Below, one piece after another: positions 1 through 6,939 of a stretch of DNA of 9,215 bases. A program made the position numbers and the translations under genes. The stretch is from Fidelibacterota bacterium. Its GTDB lineage: Bacteria; Fidelibacterota; BS150m-G59. The notes below the pieces were generated by a model. The model was not told where the DNA came from. It ran no database searches and saw only the letters and a list, made by a program, of their open reading frames with translations. Positions within the stretch are counted from its first letter, which is position 1. Each line of letters begins with the position of its first letter. The DNA lies in contig JADHUZ010000030.1 in the NCBI GenBank assembly GCA_016784265.1, forward strand, positions 1-9,215, given 5' to 3'.

Positions 1-166
1 GCCGACATATTTGAAGCATTGGTTGTATTTGGGCAAAACTTATATCGAAATGGATGAAGACGAAAAAGCCCGCGACGCATTGCAAGAAGTTTTGGATCGC
101 CCATGGGGTGATGTCGGCGATGAAAAAATCAAACTAATCGCTCAAGAATTACTCGAAGATTTATAA
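1..166 (+). CDS. C-terminal end of a TPR-repeat protein (5' truncated by window edge)
   Basis: The frame is open from the left edge (first full codon at base 2) to a TAA at 164-166, giving 54 residues. The visible part contains one tetratricopeptide repeat. Its W-x2-LG-x2-Y spacing (HWLYLGKTY) is exactly the TPR consensus at positions 4, 7, 8 and 11, and an Ala follows at position 20. After the repeat comes an acidic helix ending in ELLEDL. TPRs mediate protein-protein contacts, so the function of the whole protein cannot be read from this piece. The gene converges on hypB and shares the terminator at 188-213. It is the only recognised + strand gene in the window. The TPR call is good, and nothing more specific is supportable. 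Confidence 0.75.
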   Translation, partial: PTYLKHWLYLGKTYIEMDEDEKARDALQEVLDRPWGDVGDEKIKLIAQELLEDL

Positions 167-187
167 AACCTTTCAAAACACAAAAAG

Positions 188-213
188 AAAAGGCGGGAAT
201 GTTCCCGCCTTTT
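188..213. terminator. Bidirectional intrinsic terminator between convergent genes
   Basis: This is a perfect inverted repeat. The arm AAAAGGCGGGA (188-198) pairs with TCCCGCCTTTT (203-213) around an ATGT loop. The stem has a G+C core of seven pairs flanked by A/T runs, so it gives a U-tract in both directions. It sits 21 nt after the + strand TPR gene stop and 5 nt after the hypB stop on the minus strand. It can therefore end transcription from both sides. It is the only clear intrinsic terminator I found in the window. Confidence 0.9.
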
Positions 214-218
214 TCATT

Positions 219-926
219 TCAGAGAAGATTGTTTTTTAGCCAATCAATCCAACTATCCATGCCCGCGCCTGTTCGCGCGGAAATCTTTAAAAATTGCATA
301 TTCGGATTGAGTCTAAGCGCAAATTCTTTTGATTTTTCCATGTCGAAATCCACATACGGTAGCAAATCAATCTTGTTGTAAATCACGATATCAGATTCGT
401 GAAACATGTGCGGATATTTCAACGGCTTATCATCGCCTTCTGTAACGGAAAGAATCAAAATTTTATGATGTTCACCCAAATTGAAAAGCGCAGGACAGAC
501 AAGATTGCCCACATTTTCGATAAATAGCGCAGAATGTTGCAAAATTTCCAAATCCTGAATCGCGTGTCCAATCTGATGTGCATCAAGATGGCAACCCGCG
601 CCCGTGTTTATCTGAATTGCTTGTGCGCCGGCATGACGAATTCTTTCCGCATCGAGTTCTGTTTGTTGATCGCCTTCAATCACCGCTATCGGAAAATTAT
701 CTTTGCAAGCCGTAATCGTTTTTTCCAGAATTGTAGTTTTTCCAGAGCCCGGCGAGGAGACAAAATTGAGCGCAAAAATTTGGTTTTCATCAAAATATTT
801 ACGATTTTCTAACGCATAAATTTCGTTTTTTGACATGATATCTTCGTGCAGTTCTACAAGTTTTGTGTCGTGCCTATGGTCGTGCGAGTGGTCGCTCGGT
901 TGACCGCAACCGCAAGTATCACACAT
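219..926 (-). CDS. hypB: HypB, GTPase for nickel insertion into [NiFe]-hydrogenase
   Basis: HypB is a cytoplasmic GTPase that, with HypA, delivers Ni(II) to the large subunit of [NiFe]-hydrogenase. The 235-residue protein begins with the N-terminal high-affinity metal motif MCDTCGCG, followed by a short His-rich stretch (about residues 13-19, HSHDHRH) that may store or buffer Ni. The G domain shows a P-loop SSPGSGKT (57-64), the switch region EGDQQTELD (84-92), and NKID for guanine specificity (184-187). The G-domain metal site is visible as C112-H113 with C144 (NVGNLVCPALFNLGE). Length and order are normal for the family. The ATG start overlaps the hypA 3' end by 8 nt and has a strong ribosome site. 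It is the last gene before the terminator. No hydrogenase, hypCDEF or urease gene is in the window, so the client enzyme is unknown. Confidence 0.96.
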   Translation of the reverse strand: MCDTCGCGQPSDHSHDHRHDTKLVELHEDIMSKNEIYALENRKYFDENQIFALNFVSSPGSGKTTILEKTITACKDNFPIAVIEGDQQTELDAERIRHAGAQAIQINTGAGCHLDAHQIGHAIQDLEILQHSALFIENVGNLVCPALFNLGEHHKILILSVTEGDDKPLKYPHMFHESDIVIYNKIDLLPYVDFDMEKSKEFALRLNPNMQFLKISARTGAGMDSWIDWLKNNLL

Positions 927-1263
927 AATCTACCTCCACTGATAAAATTTTGAGTTCCTCACCACGCTCAATCTCCAAGCCGAATGCGCCGCATTTTGGA
1001 CACAGCGAGTACAATTCGGTGATTACAACATCACAATTGCAATTTTTGCAGAATGCTTTTCCATCGGTGTGTGCGATTTCCAACGTTGCCTTTTCGATGA
1101 GCGGCTCTCTCCGGAAAACGTCGAAACAGAACAAAAGAGATTCAGGCACAAGGCATGATAATTTGCCAACCTCGAGGTTTATTTTTTGGATTCGCGCACT
1201 TGGTGATGGGAATTTTTCTTTCAAAATTTCGACGATATTACTGGCAATTGAGAATTCGTGCAT
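919..1263 (-). CDS. hypA: HypA, hydrogenase nickel-insertion accessory zinc protein
   Basis: HypA is a small cytoplasmic metallochaperone that binds Ni through its N-terminal Met-His-Glu and partners HypB. The 114-residue protein starts MHEFSIASNIVEIL, which is the family's conserved N-terminus with His2 as Ni ligand. This requires the ATG at 1261-1263. The structural zinc site is given by two CxxC pairs, C72/C75 and C88/C91, in the order expected. Length is typical (about 113-118). It follows mazG by 9 nt and overlaps hypB by 8 nt. No convincing Shine-Dalgarno precedes it; the upstream bases are AT-rich, so translation may depend partly on coupling from mazG. The hypAB order is standard for hydrogenase maturation loci. 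Confidence 0.95.
   Translation of the reverse strand: MHEFSIASNIVEILKEKFPSPSARIQKINLEVGKLSCLVPESLLFCFDVFRREPLIEKATLEIAHTDGKAFCKNCNCDVVITELYSLCPKCGAFGLEIERGEELKILSVEVDYV
932..937 (-). promoter_or_regulatory. Strong Shine-Dalgarno for hypB inside hypA
   Basis: On the minus strand GGAGGT lies 5 nt before the hypB ATG (924-926), within the last codons of hypA. It fixes the hypB start and means hypB can initiate independently although the two frames overlap. It is the strongest ribosome site I saw in the unit. Confidence 0.85.
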
Positions 1264-1272
1264 GGCTATAAT

Positions 1273-2049
1273 TTACAACTGTTTTTTTACCTGTTCCCAA
1301 ATAGAATCCATTTCTTCTAAAGTGGAATTTTCAGGTTTTTTCCCGCGTTGTTTTAATTCTTCCTCGATGGCGCGAAATCGCATGATGAATTTTTCGATAG
1401 TCCTTCGGAGTGCTTTTTCCGGATCAATTTTCATCCAGCGTGCGAGATTTACAAGCGAAAACAGCAAATCGCCGAATTCTTCCTCCATTTGATCAAATTC
1501 GCCTTGTTCCACCGCTTCGTGGAATTCCTGCCATTCTTCATCAATCTTTGCCTTAACATCTTCAATTTTATGCCAATCAAATCCTACCGAAGCGGCTTTG
1601 GATTGCAACCGTGCAGAGCGTGTGAGTGATGGCAATGCTTTCGGAACGCCATCCAGTCTGCCCTCTTTTTTCCCCTCCGCCATTTTAATGGATTCCCAAT
1701 TTTTCCTCACTTCGTGCTCGTCGGCAACTTCCGCTTTGCCGAAAATGTGAGGGTGGCGGCGAATCAGTTTTTCGTTGATTCCGGAAAGTACTTGTTCCAG
1801 CGTAAATCGTTCAGCCTCGCAAGCCATTACAGATTGGAATACAACGTGCAACAAAAGATCGCCCAGTTCTTCTTTTAAACCGTCCCAATCGTGATTGTCA
1901 ACACATTCAATAACTTCGTGTGTTTCCTCCAAGAGAAATGGAGTGATCGATTGCGGGGTTTGTTTTCTGTCCCACGGACAGCCATTTGGTGCGCGTAGTT
2001 TTTTCATAATTTCTACAAGTGCGACAAATTGTTCTTTGTATTGATTCAA
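1273..2049 (-). CDS. mazG: MazG, nucleoside triphosphate pyrophosphohydrolase
   Basis: MazG hydrolyses (d)NTPs to the monophosphate and pyrophosphate. It is thought to clean non-canonical nucleotides and, in some bacteria, to influence ppGpp signalling. The 258-residue protein carries two tandem MazG domains. The first has CPWD (24-27), LLEETHE (39-45) and EELGDLLLH (60-68). The second has DEEWQEF (170-176) and EEEFGDLLF (189-197). Both contain the acidic EExxE...ExxD pattern that binds Mg. RRHPHIFG (97-104) and LQSKAASVGFDW (148-159) are further full-length MazG signatures, so both halves look intact. The start is TTG, not ATG: AGGAG lies 6 nt before it, and the gene begins 3 nt after the CNNM stop. 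It lies between a membrane protein gene and hypA with no obvious functional tie to either. Confidence 0.95.
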   Translation of the reverse strand: MNQYKEQFVALVEIMKKLRAPNGCPWDRKQTPQSITPFLLEETHEVIECVDNHDWDGLKEELGDLLLHVVFQSVMACEAERFTLEQVLSGINEKLIRRHPHIFGKAEVADEHEVRKNWESIKMAEGKKEGRLDGVPKALPSLTRSARLQSKAASVGFDWHKIEDVKAKIDEEWQEFHEAVEQGEFDQMEEEFGDLLFSLVNLARWMKIDPEKALRRTIEKFIMRFRAIEEELKQRGKKPENSTLEEMDSIWEQVKKQL

Positions 2050-2052
2050 ATT

Positions 2053-3042
2053 TTACTCCTCAATTTCTCCGACGATTTCCTCAATGATATCTTCTGTGGT
2101 TACCAATCCAACCGCTTCGCCATTTTCATCAATCACAATAGCCATTTTAAGCCGCTTGCGTTGCAGATCTCCCAGCAAATCATCGAGCGAACGATCCTGA
2201 GGTACATAATAAGCAGGCTGAATAATCTGCTGAATCGGATCATTCATTTTGTCCCATTCAAAATAATCAACATAATGTTTCGTGTAAACATAGCCTTGTA
2301 TTCGCTTTCGTGAAGTTCGATACACCGGATAACACCGATGGGGTTGTTTGCAAATTAGCGAATGCATATCTTCCATTGTGCTGTGAGAAGGAAGTGCTTG
2401 TATTTTTTCTACTGGAATCATGACATTGGCGGCTGTTTTTTCTCCAAAATCAAAAATTGCTTCAATCATTTGCCGTTCAATTTGCTCGATAGCGCCGGAT
2501 TTTTCGCCCATTTTAACCAATTGTTCCACTTCTTCCTCGCTGTCGAACAGCACCTCTTTCTCAATTCCAGTTATCTCAGTAAACAGCGTGGTAAATTTTT
2601 CCAATAAAAATACCAGCGGATAAAGGAGAAAATAGAAAACCTGAAAAGGATAAATGGCAATCGAAACAAATCTGACAGGATTTCGCACAGCGGAGAGTTT
2701 CGGACCAATTTCCCCAAATATCAACAAAACGATTGTTACTGCAATGATTTCAAACGCGATTGCCAAACCAACATTCCATTCACCAACATATTGCTCTGTA
2801 AAAATTACAGCCGTGATAGCCACAGCGATATTAACGATTGTGTTTGCGGTTAAAATTGTGATTAAAAGTTTTCTGGGCTTTTGCAATAAATTACCCGCTT
2901 TCCGCTCCCATGCGTGCTCGCTTTCCAGCATTTTTTTCCGTCGTTCTCTCGGAAAAGCAAACAATGCAGTTTCTGTTCCGGAAAAGAATCCAGAAAAGAA
3001 CAAGAGCAGGACAAACCGAAAAAGGAATAGAAAAGGTGACAT
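2053..3042 (-). CDS. CNNM (DUF21)/CBS-pair membrane protein, CorC/HlyC family, lacking the C-terminal CorC domain
   Basis: Proteins of this family join an N-terminal CNNM transmembrane domain to a cytoplasmic CBS pair that senses adenine nucleotides. Several members are implicated in Mg2+ or other divalent-cation efflux. This one has 329 residues. Hydrophobic segments lie at about 3-20, 60-82, 92-110 and 124-148, with SGTETALFAF (21-30) and GEIGPK (110-115) as CNNM signatures. An acidic linker (DSEEEVEQLV, about 167-176) leads to the CBS pair, marked by VMIPVEKIQAL (207-217) and GLVTTEDIIEEIVGEI (312-327). The protein stops right after the second CBS domain. Many relatives run to about 420-440 residues with a CorC_HlyC domain there, which is absent here. 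The ATG shares one base with the ybeY stop and has no visible Shine-Dalgarno. Substrate is not determinable from sequence. Confidence 0.9.
   Translation of the reverse strand: MSPFLFLFRFVLLLFFSGFFSGTETALFAFPRERRKKMLESEHAWERKAGNLLQKPRKLLITILTANTIVNIAVAITAVIFTEQYVGEWNVGLAIAFEIIAVTIVLLIFGEIGPKLSAVRNPVRFVSIAIYPFQVFYFLLYPLVFLLEKFTTLFTEITGIEKEVLFDSEEEVEQLVKMGEKSGAIEQIERQMIEAIFDFGEKTAANVMIPVEKIQALPSHSTMEDMHSLICKQPHRCYPVYRTSRKRIQGYVYTKHYVDYFEWDKMNDPIQQIIQPAYYVPQDRSLDDLLGDLQRKRLKMAIVIDENGEAVGLVTTEDIIEEIVGEIEE
2056..2060 (-). promoter_or_regulatory. Shine-Dalgarno that sets the TTG start of mazG
   Basis: The minus strand reads AGGAG, then 6 nt, then TTG at 2049-2047. The site is formed by the last two Glu codons (GAG GAG) of the upstream CNNM/CBS gene. 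It supports a TTG initiator for mazG rather than an internal Met. Confidence 0.8.
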
Positions 3043-3059
3043 TAGAAATGTTTTTCTAA
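3042..3059 (-). repeat. Perfect inverted repeat covering the ybeY stop and CNNM start
   Basis: On the minus strand TTAGAAA (3059-3053), a 4-nt AACA loop and TTTCTAA (3048-3042) form a perfect 7-bp hairpin. Its 3' arm ends with the ybeY TAA and the A of the CNNM ATG. It lacks a G+C core and a following T-run, so it is not a terminator. In RNA it could restrain free initiation at the CNNM start and favour re-initiation by ribosomes finishing ybeY. That role is inference, and an A/T-rich 7-bp stem is only weakly stable. Confidence 0.5.
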
Positions 3060-3467
3060 ATAGTGATTTTCTAACACTCGCATTTTTTCCCGCTCTCCGT
3101 CAGTGCTGTCCATAATTCCACACAGATGAAGCATGCCGTGCGTTACCAATCTGGTTATTTCGTGGTTCAAACAAACGGAATATTCTTGTGCTTGCGATTT
3201 GGCGCGATCCACGCTAATGTATATTTCTCCATCAAGCAAGGTTTTATTTTCGCTAAGATTAAATGAAATCACATCTGTAAATCGATCTTCGTTGAAATAT
3301 TGTTTTTTCATCTTTTTCAAAGCAGTATCGTTTGTAAAAATGATGTTAATTTGCTCGATTTTAAATCGAAAATCGCGAGCAACTTTGAGAAGAATTTTTC
3401 GCAGTATTTTTTCATCACAAGCGGACTCTGTTACCTCAGAAAAAAAATGGATGGTTTTTGAGGACAT
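3042..3467 (-). CDS. ybeY: YbeY, endoribonuclease / rRNA maturation factor
   Basis: YbeY is a single-strand endoribonuclease involved in 16S rRNA 3' maturation and ribosome quality control. The 141-residue protein has the family's TDVISF motif (64-69), DGEIYIS (79-85) and the metal-site helix beginning H110-G-x-L-H114. In the usual HGxLHLxGYDH motif the third metal ligand is His. Here the motif reads HGMLHLCGIMD, so Asp120 falls at exactly the third-ligand position. Asp there, with LCG before it, is what I recall from Bacteroidetes-type YbeY, so this is likely a lineage variant rather than a dead enzyme. The ATG overlaps the pgpH TAA by one base (TAATG), pointing to translational coupling. 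YbeY next to PgpH is a common bacterial arrangement. Confidence 0.93.
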   Translation of the reverse strand: MSSKTIHFFSEVTESACDEKILRKILLKVARDFRFKIEQINIIFTNDTALKKMKKQYFNEDRFTDVISFNLSENKTLLDGEIYISVDRAKSQAQEYSVCLNHEITRLVTHGMLHLCGIMDSTDGEREKMRVLENHYLEKHF

Positions 3468-5779
3468 TATGTTTTGAGGATGTCTTCTCTGTAGTCAATT
3501 CGAACATGGTACATTCCGATAAGAACGGGAAGTATCGCGTCACGGATTTTTCGCAAATCTCTTTGCGTTAGTGGGCATTCGGAGAGATCCCCGTCCAATA
3601 ATTTATTTTCAAACATTTCGCTGACACGAGTTCTAATTTGATCGACAGAAGATTGTTTCATAGAGCGCACCGCCGCCTCAACAGATTCACAAAGCATGAC
3701 AATACCTGTTTCTTTGGTGTTGCATCTTGGTCCGTCATATCGAAAATCGCTTTCATTAATTTTGCCTTGTTCGCCTGCTTTTAATTTTGCCTTGTTGAAA
3801 AAATACGAGATCAAACTTTTTCCGTGATGCATCGGAATAAAATCTGCGACTGATTGTGGCAATTTATATTGTTTCGCAAGTTGCAGTCCATCTTTCATAT
3901 GGCTTTTAATCACGATAGCACTCACATTTGGGGTCAGTTTGTCGTGTGGATTGATTCCCTCTGGCTGGTTTTCGATAAAATATCCAGGTCTTTTGAGTTT
4001 GCCAATATCGTGAAAATAAGAACCGACTCTGCACAAAATAGAGTTTGCACCTATTGCTTCTGCTGCGGCTTCGGCTAAATTTGCCACTTGTGTGCTATGT
4101 TGAAATGTCCCCGGGGCTTCGAGTGATAGTTTTTTCAACATCGGGTGACGCAAGTCGGACAGTTCAAATAGTGTTACATCTGTTGTAACATGCGTAAATT
4201 TCTCGAGAGGCCAAATCATAAAATAGGTGACAATCGGCGCCATGAAAGCGTTGATTCCAGCGAATATAATGGACTGGATATGCTCAGTTCCGCTCAGTGC
4301 GCTCGAAACAATCGGTATGGTTATGAGATAGCCACCGAAAATGAAAAACATTGCTTGAAAAATTTGTCTGCGTTGATGCAAATTCTTTAAACCGAAATTA
4401 GCCAAAATTGTAGTTAGCAAAGATGTTAAAACAAAAGCCAATTGGAAGCTGTGGCTTGGAAGGATGAGTGCAATCAACAGACTGATCGAAAGAACCATCA
4501 TCACAGCCAATCGTGCGTCAAAAAAAATGTATCCCAAAATCCCGGCAAGTGTGATTGGCACAAGGTAAATTTGCACGATTGGAACATTGACGGAACGCAG
4601 AATAAATACAGAGGCAAAAATTTGGAAAATGAAAAGACCTGCAATAAGCGAAAATTGCCGGAAATCAAAATAAACACTGCTACGATGTTGAAATAAAAAC
4701 GAGAAAAAAATGTAAAGTATGATGGCTACAATCACAACATTTCCCATCCAAATTTGCAAAAGATACAACCAGCCCTGTTTTTCCATTTCCGCTATTTTTT
4801 TTGTGCGAAGAGAAATCAATTTGCGATAGATTTCGGGAGAGATTTTTTCTCCTTTTGCCACGATTACTTCACCCTTTAACACTGTCCCGCGTACCAAGGG
4901 AACTCCATTGACCGCATTGACAATTTTCGCTTGTGTGTCTTCTTCGTTATACAGATAATTTGGCTCTAATATTCTCGTGATGATTTCATAATTTACCGAC
5001 AGCCAATTGGCGATGTTGAGTTCCTGCGATCTTAGATTCAATCGTTGTTTGGTTCTCGCCCACGCGGAACTCATATCATGATAAATTTTCTTCTCAGCAC
5101 TTTGAATTTTCCCGAGATAATCAATATCAATGTGCCGTTGCGAAATTTGTTTTCTTGGAATATTCAATATCCCTTCGACCGAAATGTCCAAGATGATTCG
5201 TTTAACCATTTCTTCGCAACTGGCGAATTTATCCTTGCTTTCTGATTCTAAATTTGCCCACTCTGCCAGCGAAAATCGCAACCGCAAATCACTTTGTAAT
5301 TTCGAATAATAAATTTCAACTTGGAGAGAATCATTTTCTACGGTTGTTCTGATTTCAGATTGTTCGTCTGAAAATCTGTATTTTTCCAATAGTATGCGTG
5401 AATTTCTCAGTTGTGCGATTGATCGAAATAAATTTTTAATTGTGCCGAAATATTGTTGGATTTTCTTTTCGGCTGAAACTTGAATTTCGGGATTGTACAC
5501 AAAAATTGGCAGCACTTCGGCTCCTGCTTTTTTCCGATCTTCCTCAATTTCAGATTGCTCCTTCAATACATCAAAATGAAATGGCGCAATCAGTCTTTCT
5601 TGTGCAATGTCGCCAATTCTGTATTGATATTCGGGAGTTGTTTCTCTGGGGATCACGAACAGGACTAATAAAAAAATGATGCCGAAAAAGATCCATCGGA
5701 AAATACGTGCAAACTTTTCACTCAGAGGGGCGTAAGTGTTGTTTTTAATTTTTTTAGATGATGGTTCCTTTGGAGGCAT
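3467..5779 (-). CDS. pgpH: PgpH-type 7TM receptor with cytoplasmic HD phosphodiesterase (probable c-di-AMP hydrolase)
   Basis: PgpH/YqfF proteins are membrane phosphodiesterases. The characterised Listeria member degrades cyclic di-AMP. The 770-residue protein has one N-terminal membrane segment (about 28-44), a large extracytoplasmic 7TMR-HDED region (about 45-335), seven hydrophobic segments (about 340-362, 375-396, 400-420, 423-441, 444-462, 473-495, 502-524) and a C-terminal HD domain. The HD residues are visible: H561 in GTFQHS, H590-D591 in FHDIGK, H627 in KSHMKDG, H651-H652 in MHHGKS, and a following ETGIVMLCESVEAAVR (690-705). Everything needed for catalysis appears intact. Its ATG directly follows the dehydrogenase stop and its own stop overlaps ybeY. 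The substrate assignment comes from family knowledge. No diadenylate cyclase gene is in the window. Confidence 0.92.
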   Translation of the reverse strand: MPPKEPSSKKIKNNTYAPLSEKFARIFRWIFFGIIFLLVLFVIPRETTPEYQYRIGDIAQERLIAPFHFDVLKEQSEIEEDRKKAGAEVLPIFVYNPEIQVSAEKKIQQYFGTIKNLFRSIAQLRNSRILLEKYRFSDEQSEIRTTVENDSLQVEIYYSKLQSDLRLRFSLAEWANLESESKDKFASCEEMVKRIILDISVEGILNIPRKQISQRHIDIDYLGKIQSAEKKIYHDMSSAWARTKQRLNLRSQELNIANWLSVNYEIITRILEPNYLYNEEDTQAKIVNAVNGVPLVRGTVLKGEVIVAKGEKISPEIYRKLISLRTKKIAEMEKQGWLYLLQIWMGNVVIVAIILYIFFSFLFQHRSSVYFDFRQFSLIAGLFIFQIFASVFILRSVNVPIVQIYLVPITLAGILGYIFFDARLAVMMVLSISLLIALILPSHSFQLAFVLTSLLTTILANFGLKNLHQRRQIFQAMFFIFGGYLITIPIVSSALSGTEHIQSIIFAGINAFMAPIVTYFMIWPLEKFTHVTTDVTLFELSDLRHPMLKKLSLEAPGTFQHSTQVANLAEAAAEAIGANSILCRVGSYFHDIGKLKRPGYFIENQPEGINPHDKLTPNVSAIVIKSHMKDGLQLAKQYKLPQSVADFIPMHHGKSLISYFFNKAKLKAGEQGKINESDFRYDGPRCNTKETGIVMLCESVEAAVRSMKQSSVDQIRTRVSEMFENKLLDGDLSECPLTQRDLRKIRDAILPVLIGMYHVRIDYREDILKT

Positions 5780-6925
5780 TTATCCAAATTCTTCCAGCAA
5801 TTTTCTGGCGATGACCAATTGTTGCACCTCGGAAGTGCCTTCGCCAATTTCGAGCACTTTGGCATCCCTGAAATATCTTTCGACAGGATATTCTCTGCAA
5901 TAGCCGAAACCCCCCAGAGCCTGAATCGCTTGTGTTGTTGCTTTCATTGCAAGTTCGGATGCAAATAATTTTGCCATTGCCGCTTCTTTGGTTACATTTT
6001 CTTTGGCGTCATCTTTTTTTGCCACCGAATATGTCATAAGTCGCGAAGCATGTAATTTTGTGGCAATTTTTGCCAAAGGAAACTGCACACCTTGAAATTT
6101 GTAAATTGGCTTGCCGAAAGCAACGCGTTCCTGCGTATATTTCAAAGCCTCTTTCAGTGCTGCGTGCGTGATCCCATTTGCGAGCGCTGCGATACAAATT
6201 CTTCCCGTGTCAAGAATGGACAAAAACTGGCTGAAACCATGATTCGGATCTCCAAGCAAATTTTCTTTGGGAACTCTTGCATTATCTAAAAATATCTGCC
6301 GCGTATCCGACCCGCGCCAGCCCATTTTTTTCTCAGATTTGCCAATAGATAAACCGGGATTTTCACGCTCCACGACAAAAGCACTGATAATGGAATCTCC
6401 CGCTTGATTTTGGGTTTTTGCCGTGACGACAAATGTGCCGGAATAATTTGCATTAGTAATAAAAACTTTGGAGCCGTTGAGAATCCACTCATCGCCATTC
6501 AAAACAGCGGTAGTCTTGCAGTTCCCAGCATCACTGCCGCCAGAAGGCTCTGTTAATCCAAAAGCACCCAAATATTTTCCAGATGCCAGCGCTGGCAGAT
6601 ATTTGTTTTTTTGTTGTTCTGTGCCGAAACTAAGAATCGGCATGGTGCCGAGTGTGATATGAGCATCAACCGTTATCGCTGTCGAAGCGCAAACCTTTGC
6701 CAGTTCTTCCACTGTGATGACAGTGGAAATAGTATCCAATCCAGCACCGCCGAATTCTTCAGGAATCGGAATTCCTAATAATCCAAGTTTAGCGATTTTT
6801 TCAATAGTTTCTGCGGGGAATCGCTCTTCTTTGTCAATTTCAGCGGCGATTGGTAAAACTTCATTTTCGGCAAAGTCCCGAACCATATCTCGAAGCATTT
6901 TTTGTTCTTCGGTGAATTCAATCAT
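5780..6925 (-). CDS. Acyl-CoA dehydrogenase (short/branched-chain type, FAD-dependent)
   Basis: The 381-residue protein is a full-length soluble acyl-CoA dehydrogenase that introduces the alpha,beta double bond in acyl-CoA and passes electrons to electron-transfer flavoprotein. Signatures in order are an N-terminal helical domain (MIEFTEEQKMLRDMVRDF), LTEPSGGSDAG (124-134) and GSKVFITNA (151-159) in the middle beta domain, ERVAFGKPI...FQGVQFPLA (266-285), and QALGGFGYCREYPVERYFRDA (335-355) in the C-terminal domain. E362 in IGEGTSEVQ is at the catalytic-base position of short-chain, butyryl and isobutyryl enzymes. Chain-length preference cannot be settled by eye. GGAG lies 6 nt before the ATG, 13-14 nt after recJ. 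No etfAB, thiolase or hydratase gene is nearby, so its position in this housekeeping unit looks incidental. Confidence 0.93.
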   Translation of the reverse strand: MIEFTEEQKMLRDMVRDFAENEVLPIAAEIDKEERFPAETIEKIAKLGLLGIPIPEEFGGAGLDTISTVITVEELAKVCASTAITVDAHITLGTMPILSFGTEQQKNKYLPALASGKYLGAFGLTEPSGGSDAGNCKTTAVLNGDEWILNGSKVFITNANYSGTFVVTAKTQNQAGDSIISAFVVERENPGLSIGKSEKKMGWRGSDTRQIFLDNARVPKENLLGDPNHGFSQFLSILDTGRICIAALANGITHAALKEALKYTQERVAFGKPIYKFQGVQFPLAKIATKLHASRLMTYSVAKKDDAKENVTKEAAMAKLFASELAMKATTQAIQALGGFGYCREYPVERYFRDAKVLEIGEGTSEVQQLVIARKLLEEFG

Positions 6926-6931
6926 TGTTTT

Positions 6932-6935
6932 CTCC
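6932..6935 (-). promoter_or_regulatory. Shine-Dalgarno of the acyl-CoA dehydrogenase gene
   Basis: GGAG on the minus strand ends 6 nt before the ATG at 6925-6923, in the 14-nt gap after recJ. It confirms the chosen start, which also gives the expected family N-terminus. Confidence 0.75.
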
Positions 6936-6939
6936 GTTG

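Noticed and set aside
167..218. Search for a promoter or small gene between the TPR gene and hypB
   Set aside because: The 52 nt are occupied by the bidirectional terminator, and nothing else is visible.
950..1492. A 180-codon open frame on the + strand
   Set aside because: It crosses the opposite strand of hypA and mazG, both of which have strong family motifs. Its translation shows no domain, so it is a shadow frame.
3042..3059. Hairpin considered as a transcription terminator between ybeY and the CNNM gene
   Set aside because: The stem is A/T rich, there is no following T-run on the minus strand, and the downstream start codon overlaps it.
5996..6200. A minus strand frame of about 60 codons inside the acyl-CoA dehydrogenase gene
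   Set aside because: It lies out of frame within a gene whose catalytic motifs are intact, and has no ribosome site or homology recognisable by eye.
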